Source of the DNA: Chitinophagales bacterium
GTDB lineage: Bacteria > Bacteroidota > Bacteroidia > Chitinophagales > Chitinophagaceae
Direction: 5' to 3'
Assembly (NCBI GenBank): GCA_017303455.1
Contig: JAFLBM010000015.1
Coordinates: 1 to 64,000, forward strand
DNA: 64,000 nucleotides
The translations under genes were made by a program, and so were the position numbers. The notes beneath the pieces are model-generated. The model had not been told where the DNA came from, did no database searches, and was given only the letters and a program-made list of their open reading frames with translations. Shown here one piece after another: positions 26,102-36,133 of this stretch (its first letter is position 1; every line of letters starts with the position of its first letter).

Positions 26102-27415
26102 ATGTCATTTACAGTAGCAATAGTAGGTCGCCCCAATGTCGGGAAAAGTACATTTTTTAACCGTTTGCTGGAACAGCGCAAAGCCATCGTGGATGATGTG
26201 AGTGGTGTGACAAGAGACAGGCAGTATGGTGTGGCTGACTGGAACGGCAAAATGTTCAACGTTATTGATACAGGTGGTTTTGTGGCCGGCAGTGAAGATA
26301 TTTTTGAAAAAGAAATAGCCAAGCAGGTATTGATTGCGGTGGAAGAAGCGGATGCTGTCATTTTTATGGTAGATGCACATACCGGACTTACTAACCTTGA
26401 TGATGCAATGGCCAGTGTGCTAAGAAGAAGCACAAAGCCGGTTTTTTTGACAGTCAATAAAGTTGATAATAGCGAACGCCTGCTGGAAGCGAACGAGTTT
26501 TACAGCATGGGGTTTGAGCATGTTTTTTTCATTGCAGCGGCCAGTGGCAGTGGTAGCGGAGAGCTACTGGATGCCATCGCTGCTCTTATCAGCGAAGATG
26601 CTTCGGAAGAAACGGCAGAGATGAATGCATTACCCAAGTTTGCCATTATCGGGCAGCCCAACGTTGGTAAATCCTCTTTACTGAATTCACTGATCGGGCA
26701 GGAGCGGACCATTGTCAGCGAAATAGCAGGTACCACAAGAGATACCATTCATACCCATTATAATCTTTTCCAGAAAGAATTTGTATTGATCGATACCGCT
26801 GGTATCCGCCGGAAAGCGAAAGTGCATGAGGATCTTGAATTTTATTCCGTGATCCGGGCTATCAAAGCGTTGGATGAAGCAGATGTTTGTTTGCTGGTAT
26901 TGGATGCTGAAAAAGGAATAGCACAACAGGACCTGAATATTTTCAGCCTGGCAGTTAAGAAAGGGAAAGGGGTAGTAGTATTGGTGAATAAATGGGACCT
27001 GGTGAACAAGGAAACCAATACAGCCCGGGATTATGAAGTGAAACTGAAAGATAAACTGGCCCCTTTTACAGATGTTCCCATTCTCTTTATTTCTGCTAAA
27101 GAAAAAACAAGAATCTTCAAAGCTATTGAACTGGCACTGGATGTATATGAAAGCCGCCAGCGCAGGATACCCACTTCACAATTGAACGAGGTAATGCTGA
27201 AAGCTGCGGAGACACACCATGCACCGGTGATCAGGGGACACTCGTTAAAGATCAAGTTCGTGACCCAAATACCAACAGCCGTACCATCGTTCGCTTTCTT
27301 CTGCAATTTCCCCGACGATGTGAAACAACCGTATAAAAATTATCTTGAAAATCAACTACGTAAGAATTTTAATTTTACCGGGGTGCCGGTCAGGCTCTTC
27401 TTCCGTAAAAAATAA
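26102..27415 (+). CDS. der: GTPase Der (EngA)
   Basis: 437 residues with two tandem GTPase domains (G1 motifs GRPNVGKSTFFN near residue 9 and GQPNVGKSSLLNS near 185, G4 NKVD and NKWD). A C-terminal KH-like domain follows from about residue 350. It is essential for 50S subunit maturation. Length and order match the family. Confidence 0.97.
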   Translation: MSFTVAIVGRPNVGKSTFFNRLLEQRKAIVDDVSGVTRDRQYGVADWNGKMFNVIDTGGFVAGSEDIFEKEIAKQVLIAVEEADAVIFMVDAHTGLTNLDDAMASVLRRSTKPVFLTVNKVDNSERLLEANEFYSMGFEHVFFIAAASGSGSGELLDAIAALISEDASEETAEMNALPKFAIIGQPNVGKSSLLNSLIGQERTIVSEIAGTTRDTIHTHYNLFQKEFVLIDTAGIRRKAKVHEDLEFYSVIRAIKALDEADVCLLVLDAEKGIAQQDLNIFSLAVKKGKGVVVLVNKWDLVNKETNTARDYEVKLKDKLAPFTDVPILFISAKEKTRIFKAIELALDVYESRQRRIPTSQLNEVMLKAAETHHAPVIRGHSLKIKFVTQIPTAVPSFAFFCNFPDDVKQPYKNYLENQLRKNFNFTGVPVRLFFRKK

Positions 27416-27468
27416 AAGATTGATTGATGTCAAGCATTACCGGCTGAAAGAAAAAGATTTCTATCAGC

Positions 27469-27499
27469 TTTGATATTTGATTTTCGGGTTTTAGTTTTG
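27469..27499 (+). promoter_or_regulatory. Promoter of mini-lipoprotein 1
   Basis: TTTG (27469-27472), exactly 19 nt, then TAGTTTTG (27492-27499): a perfect match to the Bacteroidota promoter consensus. The start codon is 34 nt downstream. Confidence 0.85.
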
Positions 27500-27533
27500 C
27501 ACATCTTTTTAAAACCTAAAACAAAAAAGTACA

Positions 27534-27734
27534 ATGAAAAAAGTATTCGCAATCCTGGCTATCGCTACATTCATGGTAGCTTGTAACAACGAAGGAGAAA
27601 AAACTGAGACTACTGTTGATAGTGCTGCTATCAAAGCTGCTGCTGATTCTGCTGCTGCCGCTGCAACTGTAGATACTGCTGCTGCAAAAATTGATTCTGC
27701 TGCTACTATGGTAGTTGATTCACTGAAGAAGTAA
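27534..27734 (+). CDS. Ala-rich mini-lipoprotein 1
   Basis: 66 residues. The signal peptide ends in lipobox MVAC, then CNNEGEKTE. The 45-residue mature chain is almost wholly Ala, Asp, Ser, Lys and Val, with repeated DSAA/DTAA blocks spaced for an amphipathic helix, and ends VVDSLKK. Length and composition recall small outer-membrane lipoproteins such as Lpp, but no homology is claimed. A near-identical paralogue lies at 53669-53878. A perfect promoter and a terminator flank it, so it is probably a highly expressed monocistronic gene. Confidence 0.88.
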   Translation: MKKVFAILAIATFMVACNNEGEKTETTVDSAAIKAAADSAAAAATVDTAAAKIDSAATMVVDSLKK

Positions 27735-27771
27735 TCATTGTACGCAACAATATAGCTTCTTGCAAGAAGTT

Positions 27772-27802
27772 CCCCTGCCAATACCGGCGGGGGATTTTTT
27801 TT
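27772..27802 (+). terminator. Intrinsic terminator of mini-lipoprotein 1
   Basis: CCCCTGCC and GGCGGGG arms with a short AATACC loop and an eight-T run. Confidence 0.85.
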
Positions 27803-27915
27803 GCACAGTACATTCCTTTTTCTGATATTTTTATTAATTTAAGCTACCATTAAACCTGTCCATCTCCCCGAAAAGCCTTTCATGTTCCTGCCCTCAGGCC
27901 ATTAAATCTTATCGC

Positions 27916-30012
27916 ATGAAAGGATACTATCTGCTACCAGCATTGCTGTCTGTATGCATCTATTCAGAAGCAGCCATTATTACCTGGGATGGTGAAGGAG
28001 GTGACGGTCAATGGAACACCGCTTCCAACTGGTCGGGAAATATTGTTCCTGCAGCCGGGGATGATGTGATCCTGGATAATTCTGTTGTAACCGGGTCATA
28101 TGTTGTGAATTTACCGGCCGGTGCTGTTACTGTAACGATAAACTCACTTATTATTACTGCAACGGGAATAAATACCATCCGGCTGATACTGCCTGTTTCC
28201 AATACGATTGTTCCAGGTTTGGATATTACAGGAACCGGGGATGCTCTTGTATTGAACAATGGTGCGATTTTGCAAAACTCTTCCGGTGCAGCAAGTGGCT
28301 TACCCATTAGCGTAAGTAATCTTTCGGGTATTTTCAGGATTAACAATGGTGGCTTATATATTCACAACACATTTCGCCAGCATGCGCCATTATTCGATAA
28401 GTTGTCTGCAGCTCCCGGTACAGAAGATGGAACAATTGAATTTGATGTGCCTACCACAACCTCGTATGCTATTTCCCTTACAGGCACTACTGGCAGGACA
28501 TTTGGGAACTTGATTTTATCAGCAACTGCGTCCGGGGGAGCCAGAACGTATACCTCTACCGGTTCGAACCCCTGTATCATCAACGGTAATTTTATAATCA
28601 ATAGCGGTGTTACTTTCTCCGCTGGGTTATCTGCTGATTTTATAATTAAGGGAAATTTCAATCAACAGCCGGCATCAGTTTATAATATTCAAAATTCAAC
28701 AGCCAACAATTTTGTAAAATTTCAAGGAAATATAAACAGCCAGGGACAGATAACAAAAACAGGTGTTGGCCTTCCGGTACTGGAACTGAATGGAACTGCT
28801 AATCAAAATATTAATATATCAGGTACTATCACTAATAGTGTTGAATTGAAAATCAATAACCCTGCCGGCACCACACTTCATTCAGCCCTGACCCTGCCCT
28901 ACCGGCTTAATTTAACCAATGGAAAAATCACAACCTCGCTTACAAATATGCTGACGCTTGCAGATAATGCAGTGACGACCGGCGCTTCTTCACTTAGTTT
29001 TGTAGAAGGACCTTTGAGGAAGGTTGGTGATGATAACTTTACATTCCCTGTTGGTGTGGGAAGTATGTATGCGCCGGTTGCCATTACAAATATTTCCGGT
29101 GAAAATACTTCAGATGTATTTACCGCTGAATATAAAAGGGCTAACCCGCAAACTGTTCGTGGGCCTGTGGTAGAACCCGGAATGGATCATGTAAGTTATG
29201 TGGAGTACTGGACGCTTACCCGTGATGCGGGAACAGCTGTTAAAAGAGTAGCACTTGCAGTGACACCAACCAGTTTTTGTAAATCACTAGCTACTACTTA
29301 TGTCAGCCGTTGGAATGGTGCTTTATGGACCAGTGAAGGATCCACCAATGGGGGTGTTACACTGTTTCCGCCCTATGAAACGGGTACGATCACAAGTACA
29401 GATGATATTTCATCTTTTGGTGACTTTACATTGATCACCGATCAGCCTTTTGCCATCAACCCGCTGCCGGTTACGCTGGTTAGTTTTGATGTGGTAAAAC
29501 AAAATAATACTGCCCTGCTGCAATGGGAATTAGCAGAATGCTGTTCAAAAAATACAAAATTTGAATTACAACGATCTCACGACGGAAGTAACTTTGTTAC
29601 CTGTAAAATTATTCCTGGTAATGAAACCAGCCGATTTTACCAGGCGATGGATACCCGCCTTGATCCCGGCCTTACCTGTTACAGGCTTCGGATTGTTGAA
29701 GAAAACGGGAAAATAAGTTTTAGCCGTATTATAACTGTTATTAATAGTTTACCGGATATGTCGTTGGTAACGGTGATGCCAACTCTTGTTACAGACATCA
29801 CAACTGTTATGATAACAGCATCCGGCAATCATGATGCTGTGTTGTTTATTACAGATATGCAGGGAAGGGTGCTGTTAAAAAGGGAATACCGGTTGAGTGC
29901 CGGTAATACAACTATTCAGCTTTCAGCGGTTAACCTGGTAGCAGGTGTTTATCTGATCTATGCAGAATGCAAGGGACAGCGAACCAATTGTATCCGGTTT
30001 ATTAAACAATAG
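27916..30012 (+). CDS. Secreted protein with T9SS type A sorting domain
   Basis: 698 residues: a signal peptide (cleaved near SEA/A), then an N-terminal repeat-rich beta domain starting ITWDGEGGDGQWNTASNWSG, typical of Bacteroidota beta-helix surface proteins. A junction NPLPVTLVSFDVVKQNNTALLQWEL marks the start of the C-terminal module. The last 80 residues have the shape of a type IX secretion C-terminal domain (VMPTLVTDITTVMITASG ... LVAGVYLIYAECKGQRTNCIRF). It should be exported and anchored or released by the T9SS. No enzymatic motif is seen. Confidence 0.87.
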   Translation: MKGYYLLPALLSVCIYSEAAIITWDGEGGDGQWNTASNWSGNIVPAAGDDVILDNSVVTGSYVVNLPAGAVTVTINSLIITATGINTIRLILPVSNTIVPGLDITGTGDALVLNNGAILQNSSGAASGLPISVSNLSGIFRINNGGLYIHNTFRQHAPLFDKLSAAPGTEDGTIEFDVPTTTSYAISLTGTTGRTFGNLILSATASGGARTYTSTGSNPCIINGNFIINSGVTFSAGLSADFIIKGNFNQQPASVYNIQNSTANNFVKFQGNINSQGQITKTGVGLPVLELNGTANQNINISGTITNSVELKINNPAGTTLHSALTLPYRLNLTNGKITTSLTNMLTLADNAVTTGASSLSFVEGPLRKVGDDNFTFPVGVGSMYAPVAITNISGENTSDVFTAEYKRANPQTVRGPVVEPGMDHVSYVEYWTLTRDAGTAVKRVALAVTPTSFCKSLATTYVSRWNGALWTSEGSTNGGVTLFPPYETGTITSTDDISSFGDFTLITDQPFAINPLPVTLVSFDVVKQNNTALLQWELAECCSKNTKFELQRSHDGSNFVTCKIIPGNETSRFYQAMDTRLDPGLTCYRLRIVEENGKISFSRIITVINSLPDMSLVTVMPTLVTDITTVMITASGNHDAVLFITDMQGRVLLKREYRLSAGNTTIQLSAVNLVAGVYLIYAECKGQRTNCIRFIKQ

Positions 30013-30015
30013 GGA

Positions 30016-30420
30016 TCACTTAGCCTTTTTCTTTGAAACCTTTTTTTTGATCATTGGTATTCTTAATTTTTTGGCTTCTTCATTCCAGGCGGCTGCATTA
30101 ATGATCAGTTCCCGGATGCCCAATAATGTGATATCTTTTCTGGAAGTGACAGTGACAGTTGCAATGGCAGCTCTTGATTTCAGCTCCAGTTGCGGGAAAG
30201 CCTCCAGCAAATCTTTACCGCGGCAAAATGCCACATCTATCCCTTCTTTGGTATTGTTGAGGTACATGAACATTCCAAAATAATGATAAAAAGGGATCTT
30301 AAAACTCAGCCGTTCTTCAATACCCGGCACATTTTCGATGATTATCTCCCGGAGTAGTTCTGCCAGTTCCCGCCTTTCATCCGGCAGGCTTTCTATGTAC
30401 TCATCCACTTTTTTCATCAC
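30016..30420 (-). CDS. DUF1801 domain protein
   Basis: 134 residues. VDEYIESLPDERRELAELLREIIIENVPGIEE, then the conserved FKIPFYHYFGMFMYLN and VAFCRGKDL, match the DUF1801 (YdhG-like) family of unknown biochemical role. The tail is Lys-rich (KKKVSKKKAK). It begins 2 nt after the stop of the DUF4954 gene, so it is the last gene of a glmS-DUF4954-DUF1801 string. Confidence 0.85.
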   Translation of the reverse strand: MMKKVDEYIESLPDERRELAELLREIIIENVPGIEERLSFKIPFYHYFGMFMYLNNTKEGIDVAFCRGKDLLEAFPQLELKSRAAIATVTVTSRKDITLLGIRELIINAAAWNEEAKKLRIPMIKKKVSKKKAK

Positions 30421-30422
30421 TA

Positions 30423-32630
30423 TTATAAGCCGAATTGTTTACTGATCTGCTCTGCCAGGTTTTTAAAGGCAGCTAATTCCTGCTGCTGTTGCGTAATGAA
30501 GGAATTATCCTTTAATTTTCCAATGACGGTTTCCATTTCCTTTTCTGTTTCATATACCATCCTGCGGTAAGGGCTCCTGTAATCTTTAGCTCTTGATTCG
30601 TAAATGGCTGTTGTCATCCATTCTTTCGTAGCAACTGCCTGCTGCAGCAGCGATGCGAATAGTTTTTTACTCAACCTGCCTGGGGCTAACTGAAGAATTT
30701 CAAGCATTGAAGCGAAAGCATGCTGTGTTTTTTCTTTAGCGTATTTCCGGCCCTGCTGTTCATAAAATGCATGCACCTGGTCCCAATCATTGATTTTACC
30801 GGTATGTATTGATTTTACCAGATTTTTGAAAGCAGGCACGGGTACCATCTGGCCGCCGATATTGACCCATGCCTGGCGAACAGGACTGGCCGGTAAGGAT
30901 TTCAGCAATTGTTGCAGGGAGGCTATTTTATTACCAGCCGCAAACGAAATGAGCTGTGTGATGCCGTAATAAATAATAAGCTCTTTAAAAATAGCATGCG
31001 CCTCGGCTACTTTGATCAGTTGCACTTTACGATCTGTATTTTCAAATCCTTCTGCCAGTATTTCCAATTTGCTGATATCCCCTGGTTTATTCTTTAATAA
31101 TGCCTCAGCAGTTTTCAGGAGATCTTTGTCCGTAATTTTTTTCTTATTCTTTAAAGCCCAGGCTTTTGCTGTAGCTACTTTTAGCAGGTGCAGGGCATCA
31201 ACTATTTCATTGATACTATCCGGTGCCAGGAAATCATATTCCAGTTCCTGTATCTTTTCTGTCCGCTTATCCCTGCCGGCGTATTTACCCGCATTACGGG
31301 CCAGGGCATACATATTATACATGAACCAATAGGCGGGCATAATGACCAGCCGGTCATGGCTTACATCATTACTGACCAGTGAAAAAGGGATAGGTATATT
31401 CAGTTCAGCAGGGAAATCTCCTTTGGCGATCAGGGTGAACGAGGCAAATTTTGAATTATGTTTCAGGCTGACGCAGAGTCCCGGCCAGAAACCACGGCCA
31501 GCTATTAATTCACCATCTGCACCTCTTGAATTATGATTGGATCCGATAGTAGCACCGGCCGCCATATTACTTTGTCCCATGATCGTGGCAGCACATAGAA
31601 AAGAATTATTGTGGTGTTGTTCATGCGCAGGGAAGATCAGTGAATTCAATACCTCGCAGCAGGAAATGGTGGAATTATCACCGAGGTAAGAGTTGATCAG
31701 CCTGGCGCCATATTTTAACTGCGATTGCGAAGCCATGATAAAACGAACGGCTTTTACCCCATAGAAAATACGACAGCCAAAACCAACAATACCATTCACT
31801 AATTCACATCCTTCACCGATCTGTGACTTGGCTTCCGGGGAAGAGTTAATCGTAAGGTTTTTCAGTTTGTTGGCACCTTTGATATAAGCATCACTGCCGA
31901 TCCACACGTCTTTGATGATACGGCTGTTCTTAATCACCGTTCTGTCACCGATCTTGCCGTAGTAGCCTCTTTGTTTATCAAATTTCTTTTCAGTGAACTC
32001 TTTGAATTTCTGCTGTAGTTTTTCATCATCCCTGTATTTTGCCCAGAGATAAGCATCACCCGGCAACATGCCATTAAAAGGAAGTATACTGCGGCCTGCA
32101 TTTTCATTACAAACCTCTATCCAGATACGGACAGATTCTTTTTCACCTTCTCTTAAAATACCGTTACCAAATTTGGCATGGTCCGTAGTTGCGAGTTCAT
32201 TAACATTTACGATCATTACATCATTGCCGATAATATAATGGCTCATGAAATTCACATTATCGATCACCACATTATCGCCAATATCACAACTGATGATTGT
32301 ACTGTTATACAACCCGACCGGCATCCTGATGTTATTGAACTCTAAAAAGTAAGGCTCCAGTTTCCCGATCCGGACCAGGCCATAAAACTTACAGCGTTGT
32401 ACCAGTTCCGGGTTAAATGCATTGGAGACCTGCACCTTATCCCAGTCATCAGAAGTATTGCCGTTTCGTACCAGTACTTCTGTTTCGTATGCAGTGAGTT
32501 TGCGGTACTTGATGCCACTGCGGTTCTGGATATTGCGGAGATAATATTCGTTCTTTCCTTTGGAGATATATTCTTTGGCCACAAAACCGTAACCCAAGTT
32601 TCCGATTGGATTTTTTTTGATATGATTCAT
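30423..32630 (-). CDS. DUF4954 family protein, left-handed beta-helix
   Basis: 735 residues. The middle (about residues 100-380) is rich in hexapeptide-like turns (IGDNVVIDNVNF, IGNDVMIVNV, IGSDAYIKGANKL, IGEGCELVNG, MGQSNMAAGATIGSNHNSRGADGE) and so should fold as a left-handed parallel beta-helix like sugar acyltransferases and nucleotidyltransferases. The C-terminal 300 residues are helical. Its function is unknown. It is 59 nt downstream of glmS, the entry enzyme of UDP-GlcNAc synthesis, so a role in amino-sugar metabolism is a reasonable but unproven inference. Confidence 0.85.
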   Translation of the reverse strand: MNHIKKNPIGNLGYGFVAKEYISKGKNEYYLRNIQNRSGIKYRKLTAYETEVLVRNGNTSDDWDKVQVSNAFNPELVQRCKFYGLVRIGKLEPYFLEFNNIRMPVGLYNSTIISCDIGDNVVIDNVNFMSHYIIGNDVMIVNVNELATTDHAKFGNGILREGEKESVRIWIEVCNENAGRSILPFNGMLPGDAYLWAKYRDDEKLQQKFKEFTEKKFDKQRGYYGKIGDRTVIKNSRIIKDVWIGSDAYIKGANKLKNLTINSSPEAKSQIGEGCELVNGIVGFGCRIFYGVKAVRFIMASQSQLKYGARLINSYLGDNSTISCCEVLNSLIFPAHEQHHNNSFLCAATIMGQSNMAAGATIGSNHNSRGADGELIAGRGFWPGLCVSLKHNSKFASFTLIAKGDFPAELNIPIPFSLVSNDVSHDRLVIMPAYWFMYNMYALARNAGKYAGRDKRTEKIQELEYDFLAPDSINEIVDALHLLKVATAKAWALKNKKKITDKDLLKTAEALLKNKPGDISKLEILAEGFENTDRKVQLIKVAEAHAIFKELIIYYGITQLISFAAGNKIASLQQLLKSLPASPVRQAWVNIGGQMVPVPAFKNLVKSIHTGKINDWDQVHAFYEQQGRKYAKEKTQHAFASMLEILQLAPGRLSKKLFASLLQQAVATKEWMTTAIYESRAKDYRSPYRRMVYETEKEMETVIGKLKDNSFITQQQQELAAFKNLAEQISKQFGL

Positions 32631-32689
32631 CGAGTTAGTTTAGGTTCTGCTACTGAACTTTAAGATAAACAAAGGGCAGGAACATATGA

Positions 32690-34528
32690 CTATTCTACTG
32701 TTACTGATTTGGCCAGGTTTCTTGGTTTGTCAACATCAAGACCTTTTACTACGCCGATATAATAAGCAAGTAATTGCAGGGGAACAACACTCAGCATCGG
32801 GGCTACGATCTCATCTGCTTCCGGAACGATCATTACATCGTTGGAAAGTCCGGCAGATATTTCATCACCTTCTGTGATAACAGAAACCACCTGGCCTTTC
32901 CTTGCTTTGATCTCCTGCATATTACTCACCACTTTTTCATGGTAGGTATCTTTGGTAGCGACGAAGACCACCGGCAGATTTTCATCCACCAGGGCAATGG
33001 GGCCATGCTTCATTTCAGCAGCAGGGTATCCTTCTGCATGTATGTAAGAAATCTCTTTCAGTTTCAAAGCTCCCTCCAGTGCCACGGGAAAATTATAACC
33101 ACGACCGAGGTAAAGAAAATCCCTGGCATCTTTATATTTCTCAGCCAGTGCTTTGATCGGTTCGCTGTGTTTTAATGTCCAGGCCAGTTTCTCCGGTATC
33201 TGTTCCAGTTCACTGAGCAGGTGCATATACCTGTCATTGGAAATAGATCCTTTGATATAAGCGATCTTCAGAGCCATCATGGTTAATACCGCTAATTGTG
33301 CTGTGAAAGCTTTGGTGGAAGCCACGCCGATCTCAGGGCCGGCATGGGTATAGGCACCACCATGCGATGCACGGGCAATAGAAGATCCCACCACATTGAC
33401 GACACCAAGTATAATGGCTCCTTTAGATTTTGCATTTTCAATGGCAACCAATGTATCGGCTGTTTCACCGCTTTGCGAAATAGCAATGATCACATCTCCT
33501 TTGTTGATAACAGGATTGCGATAGCGGAATTCGGAAGCATATTCCACTTCCACGTTCACCCGGCAGAGTTCTTCAAAAATATATTCTGCCACCAACCCTG
33601 CATGCCAGCTGGTGCCACAGGCTACCATAATAATTCGGTTGGCACTCACCAGTTGTTCGGCATATTGCTGAATGCCGCTCATGGTGATGGTACCCGCAGC
33701 TGCATCTAACCGTCCTCTCAGGCAATCATACACGGTTTGGGGTTGTTCAAAGATCTCTTTCAGCATGAAATGATCATAACCCCCTTTTTCAATAGCCGCC
33801 AGTTCAATATCTAATTTTTGAACATAGGGTGTCAGCTTCTCATTACCCAGGTTTTTCAGGATCAGTTCATCCGGCCTGATGATGGCGAGTTCATAATCGT
33901 TTACATAGACCACTTCTTTGGTATATTCAAGCATGGGAGATGCATCGGAGCCCAGGAAATGTTCGCCCTTGCCCACACCGATCACCAGTGGGCTTCCTTT
34001 TCTTGCTGCAATGATGGTTTCGGGATCATCTGCATCAAGTAACAGGATCACATAAGCACCTGTCACTCTTTTTAAAGCTACCCGAACAGCTTCTTCCAGG
34101 GAACATTCATTGTTTTTTTTGATCTCCTCGATAAAATTGAGCAGCACTTCTGTATCGGTATCGCTGGTAAATGTATAACCTTTATTGGTCAGCTCTTTTT
34201 TAAGCTGTGCATAGTTTTCAATGATACCATTATGGATCATGGCCAGCTTGCCGCTGGCGGATTGATGAGGATGAGCATTACGGTCGCTTGGTTCACCATG
34301 CGTGGCCCAGCGGGTGTGTCCAATGCCAACATGTGCATGAAGATCTTTGCCAACAATATTATCTTCCAGTTCTGCCACACGGCCTTTCTTTTTATATACT
34401 TTCAGGCCGCTGCCGTTTTGCAGGGCAACACCTGTACTGTCATAGCCCCGGTATTCGAGGCGTTTCAGTCCTTTGATAATAATCGGGTAAGCTTCCCTGG
34501 GTCCGGTATATCCAACGATTCCACACAT
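32690..34528 (-). CDS. glmS: Glutamine--fructose-6-phosphate aminotransferase (isomerising)
   Basis: 612 residues, the standard length. The N-terminal nucleophile amidotransferase domain begins MCGIVGYTG with Cys2 as catalytic residue and includes HTRWATHGEPSD. Two SIS domains follow (ACGTSWHAG and SQSGETADT), with a C-terminal KSVTVE. It makes glucosamine-6-phosphate for peptidoglycan and LPS. A -7-like TACCTTTG lies on the minus strand at 34555-34548, with TTTG 16 nt further upstream, a shorter spacing than usual. No glmS ribozyme fits in the short leader. Confidence 0.97.
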   Translation of the reverse strand: MCGIVGYTGPREAYPIIIKGLKRLEYRGYDSTGVALQNGSGLKVYKKKGRVAELEDNIVGKDLHAHVGIGHTRWATHGEPSDRNAHPHQSASGKLAMIHNGIIENYAQLKKELTNKGYTFTSDTDTEVLLNFIEEIKKNNECSLEEAVRVALKRVTGAYVILLLDADDPETIIAARKGSPLVIGVGKGEHFLGSDASPMLEYTKEVVYVNDYELAIIRPDELILKNLGNEKLTPYVQKLDIELAAIEKGGYDHFMLKEIFEQPQTVYDCLRGRLDAAAGTITMSGIQQYAEQLVSANRIIMVACGTSWHAGLVAEYIFEELCRVNVEVEYASEFRYRNPVINKGDVIIAISQSGETADTLVAIENAKSKGAIILGVVNVVGSSIARASHGGAYTHAGPEIGVASTKAFTAQLAVLTMMALKIAYIKGSISNDRYMHLLSELEQIPEKLAWTLKHSEPIKALAEKYKDARDFLYLGRGYNFPVALEGALKLKEISYIHAEGYPAAEMKHGPIALVDENLPVVFVATKDTYHEKVVSNMQEIKARKGQVVSVITEGDEISAGLSNDVMIVPEADEIVAPMLSVVPLQLLAYYIGVVKGLDVDKPRNLAKSVTVE

Positions 34529-34645
34529 AGGTATAAATTTATTGCAGCAAAGGTATTGATTTCAAAACATGCAAACGTTTGACTGGTTGCATTAATATGG
34601 AAGGTAGAAAAAAAAGCGTAAACAATATTGAAAGTGGCTTTCTCA

Positions 34646-36037
34646 TCAGAGTAAGGTACCACTGAGGAAGAAATAGGCAAAGGAAAAATAGATCAGTAAA
34701 CCTGTTACATCCACCAATGTGGCAACAAATGGAGTAGAGGAGGCGGCGGGATCGGCACCCAATCTTTTCAGGATTAAGGGTAACATGGAGCCCATCAGTG
34801 ATCCCCACAAAACAATACCAGTAAGTGAGAAGCCGACTGTGAACGCTATTCGCAGGTAATGTTCTCCGAAAGTGGCCGGTGCGAGCAAATGCCATATTGT
34901 TATTACTGCTATACCTATCAGGCAAAGTGTAAATCCTAACAGAAAGCCTGAAAATATTTCTCTTCGCATAATGCGCCACCAGTCAGCGATAGTGACTTCG
35001 CCAAGTGCCATGGCCTGTATGATCAGGGTGGAGGCCTGCGACCCGCTGTTACCCCCGCTTGATATGATCAGTGGGATAAAAGTGGCCAGTATAACCACTT
35101 TGGCAATCTCGTCCTGGAATTGTTGCATGGCGGTGATTGTAACCAGTTCTCCAAAAAACAAAATGATCAGCCAGATAATCCTTTTTTTGAATAGCCTGAA
35201 AATGGGCATTTCAATATAAGGCTCTTCCAGGGCTGCAGTACCACCAATCTTTTGCATATCCTCACTGAATTCTTCTTCTGCCACCCACAGCATATCATCA
35301 ATAGTAACAATACCCAGTAGTTTATTACTGTTACTAACCACCGGCAAAGCCACCCGGTTATTCATTTTGAAAACCTCACCGGCTGTTTCCTGGTCATCAT
35401 CAGCTTTCAGGGAAACGACCCGGTTGTCCATCAGTTCAGCTACCTTTTTTTCCGGGGGATTGAGTATAAAATCACGGATGCGGATATCATCCAGCAATTC
35501 CCCCTTTTTATTGATCACATAGATCACATTGATCGTTTCACTATCCTTCCCGTATTTACGGATAGTGGCAAAAACTTCTTCGATTGTATTGTCGGGGTAC
35601 ACATACACATAGTCGGGGGTCATCAAACGGCCAATGCTGTTTTCCGGGTAGCCTAACAGGGAAAGGGTGATCTTCCTTTCTTCAGGGTCCAGCAATTTGA
35701 TCAGTTCACGGACAGCATTGCTGGGCAATTCTTCCAGGAAATCGGTACGGTCATCGGCAGGCAGTTCATTCAGCAAAGAGGCGATCGTATTAGGAGGCAA
35801 ATCCTGTATGATCCTTTTTTGGATGGACAGGTCAAGTATCTTAAAAACACTGGCAGCCCGGTGCACGGACATATTGGCGATGATCTGGCTCTCATAATCC
35901 GGGAACTCATCCACCAGCATCGCCACGTCACTGATATTCTGGTGGTTCAGGAAATCCTTTATCTGCAGCTTATCTTCCGTCTGGATGATGGCTTCAAATT
36001 GTTCCGGTATGGTTGGTTGTACCAGTTCTAAGGACAT
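34646..36037 (-). CDS. mgtE: MgtE-family magnesium transporter
   Basis: 463 residues. The N-terminal superhelical MgtE_N domain (about 10-130: LLNELPADDRTDFLEELP), a pair of CBS domains (about 135-265), and a five-helix membrane domain follow in the usual order. The signature SSGGNSGSQASTLIIQAMALGEV, with the Asp/Asn/Gly-rich pore region, and LKRLGADPAASSTPFVATLVDVTGLLIYF near the end are characteristic. It is a Mg2+ channel gated by cytosolic Mg2+. It is divergent from the SET gene and 117 nt upstream of glmS. Confidence 0.95.
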   Translation of the reverse strand: MSLELVQPTIPEQFEAIIQTEDKLQIKDFLNHQNISDVAMLVDEFPDYESQIIANMSVHRAASVFKILDLSIQKRIIQDLPPNTIASLLNELPADDRTDFLEELPSNAVRELIKLLDPEERKITLSLLGYPENSIGRLMTPDYVYVYPDNTIEEVFATIRKYGKDSETINVIYVINKKGELLDDIRIRDFILNPPEKKVAELMDNRVVSLKADDDQETAGEVFKMNNRVALPVVSNSNKLLGIVTIDDMLWVAEEEFSEDMQKIGGTAALEEPYIEMPIFRLFKKRIIWLIILFFGELVTITAMQQFQDEIAKVVILATFIPLIISSGGNSGSQASTLIIQAMALGEVTIADWWRIMRREIFSGFLLGFTLCLIGIAVITIWHLLAPATFGEHYLRIAFTVGFSLTGIVLWGSLMGSMLPLILKRLGADPAASSTPFVATLVDVTGLLIYFSFAYFFLSGTLL

Positions 36038-36133
36038 AACTCAAAAATACGAAGCCAAAAGTTAGCAGCATCCGGAGAAGAAGACCCTTCTTTGTTAATT
36101 AATTTGTTTACTTCGCTTTTAAACAGCAGGCCC

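Noticed and set aside
34529..34645. Possible glmS ribozyme upstream of glmS
   Set aside because: The 117-nt gap, shared with the end of mgtE, shows none of the ribozyme's conserved core and is too short to hold it with a promoter.
36092..36133. Longer start for the SET protein
   Set aside because: These 14 residues are not part of the SET fold, and ATG 36134 begins exactly at the domain.
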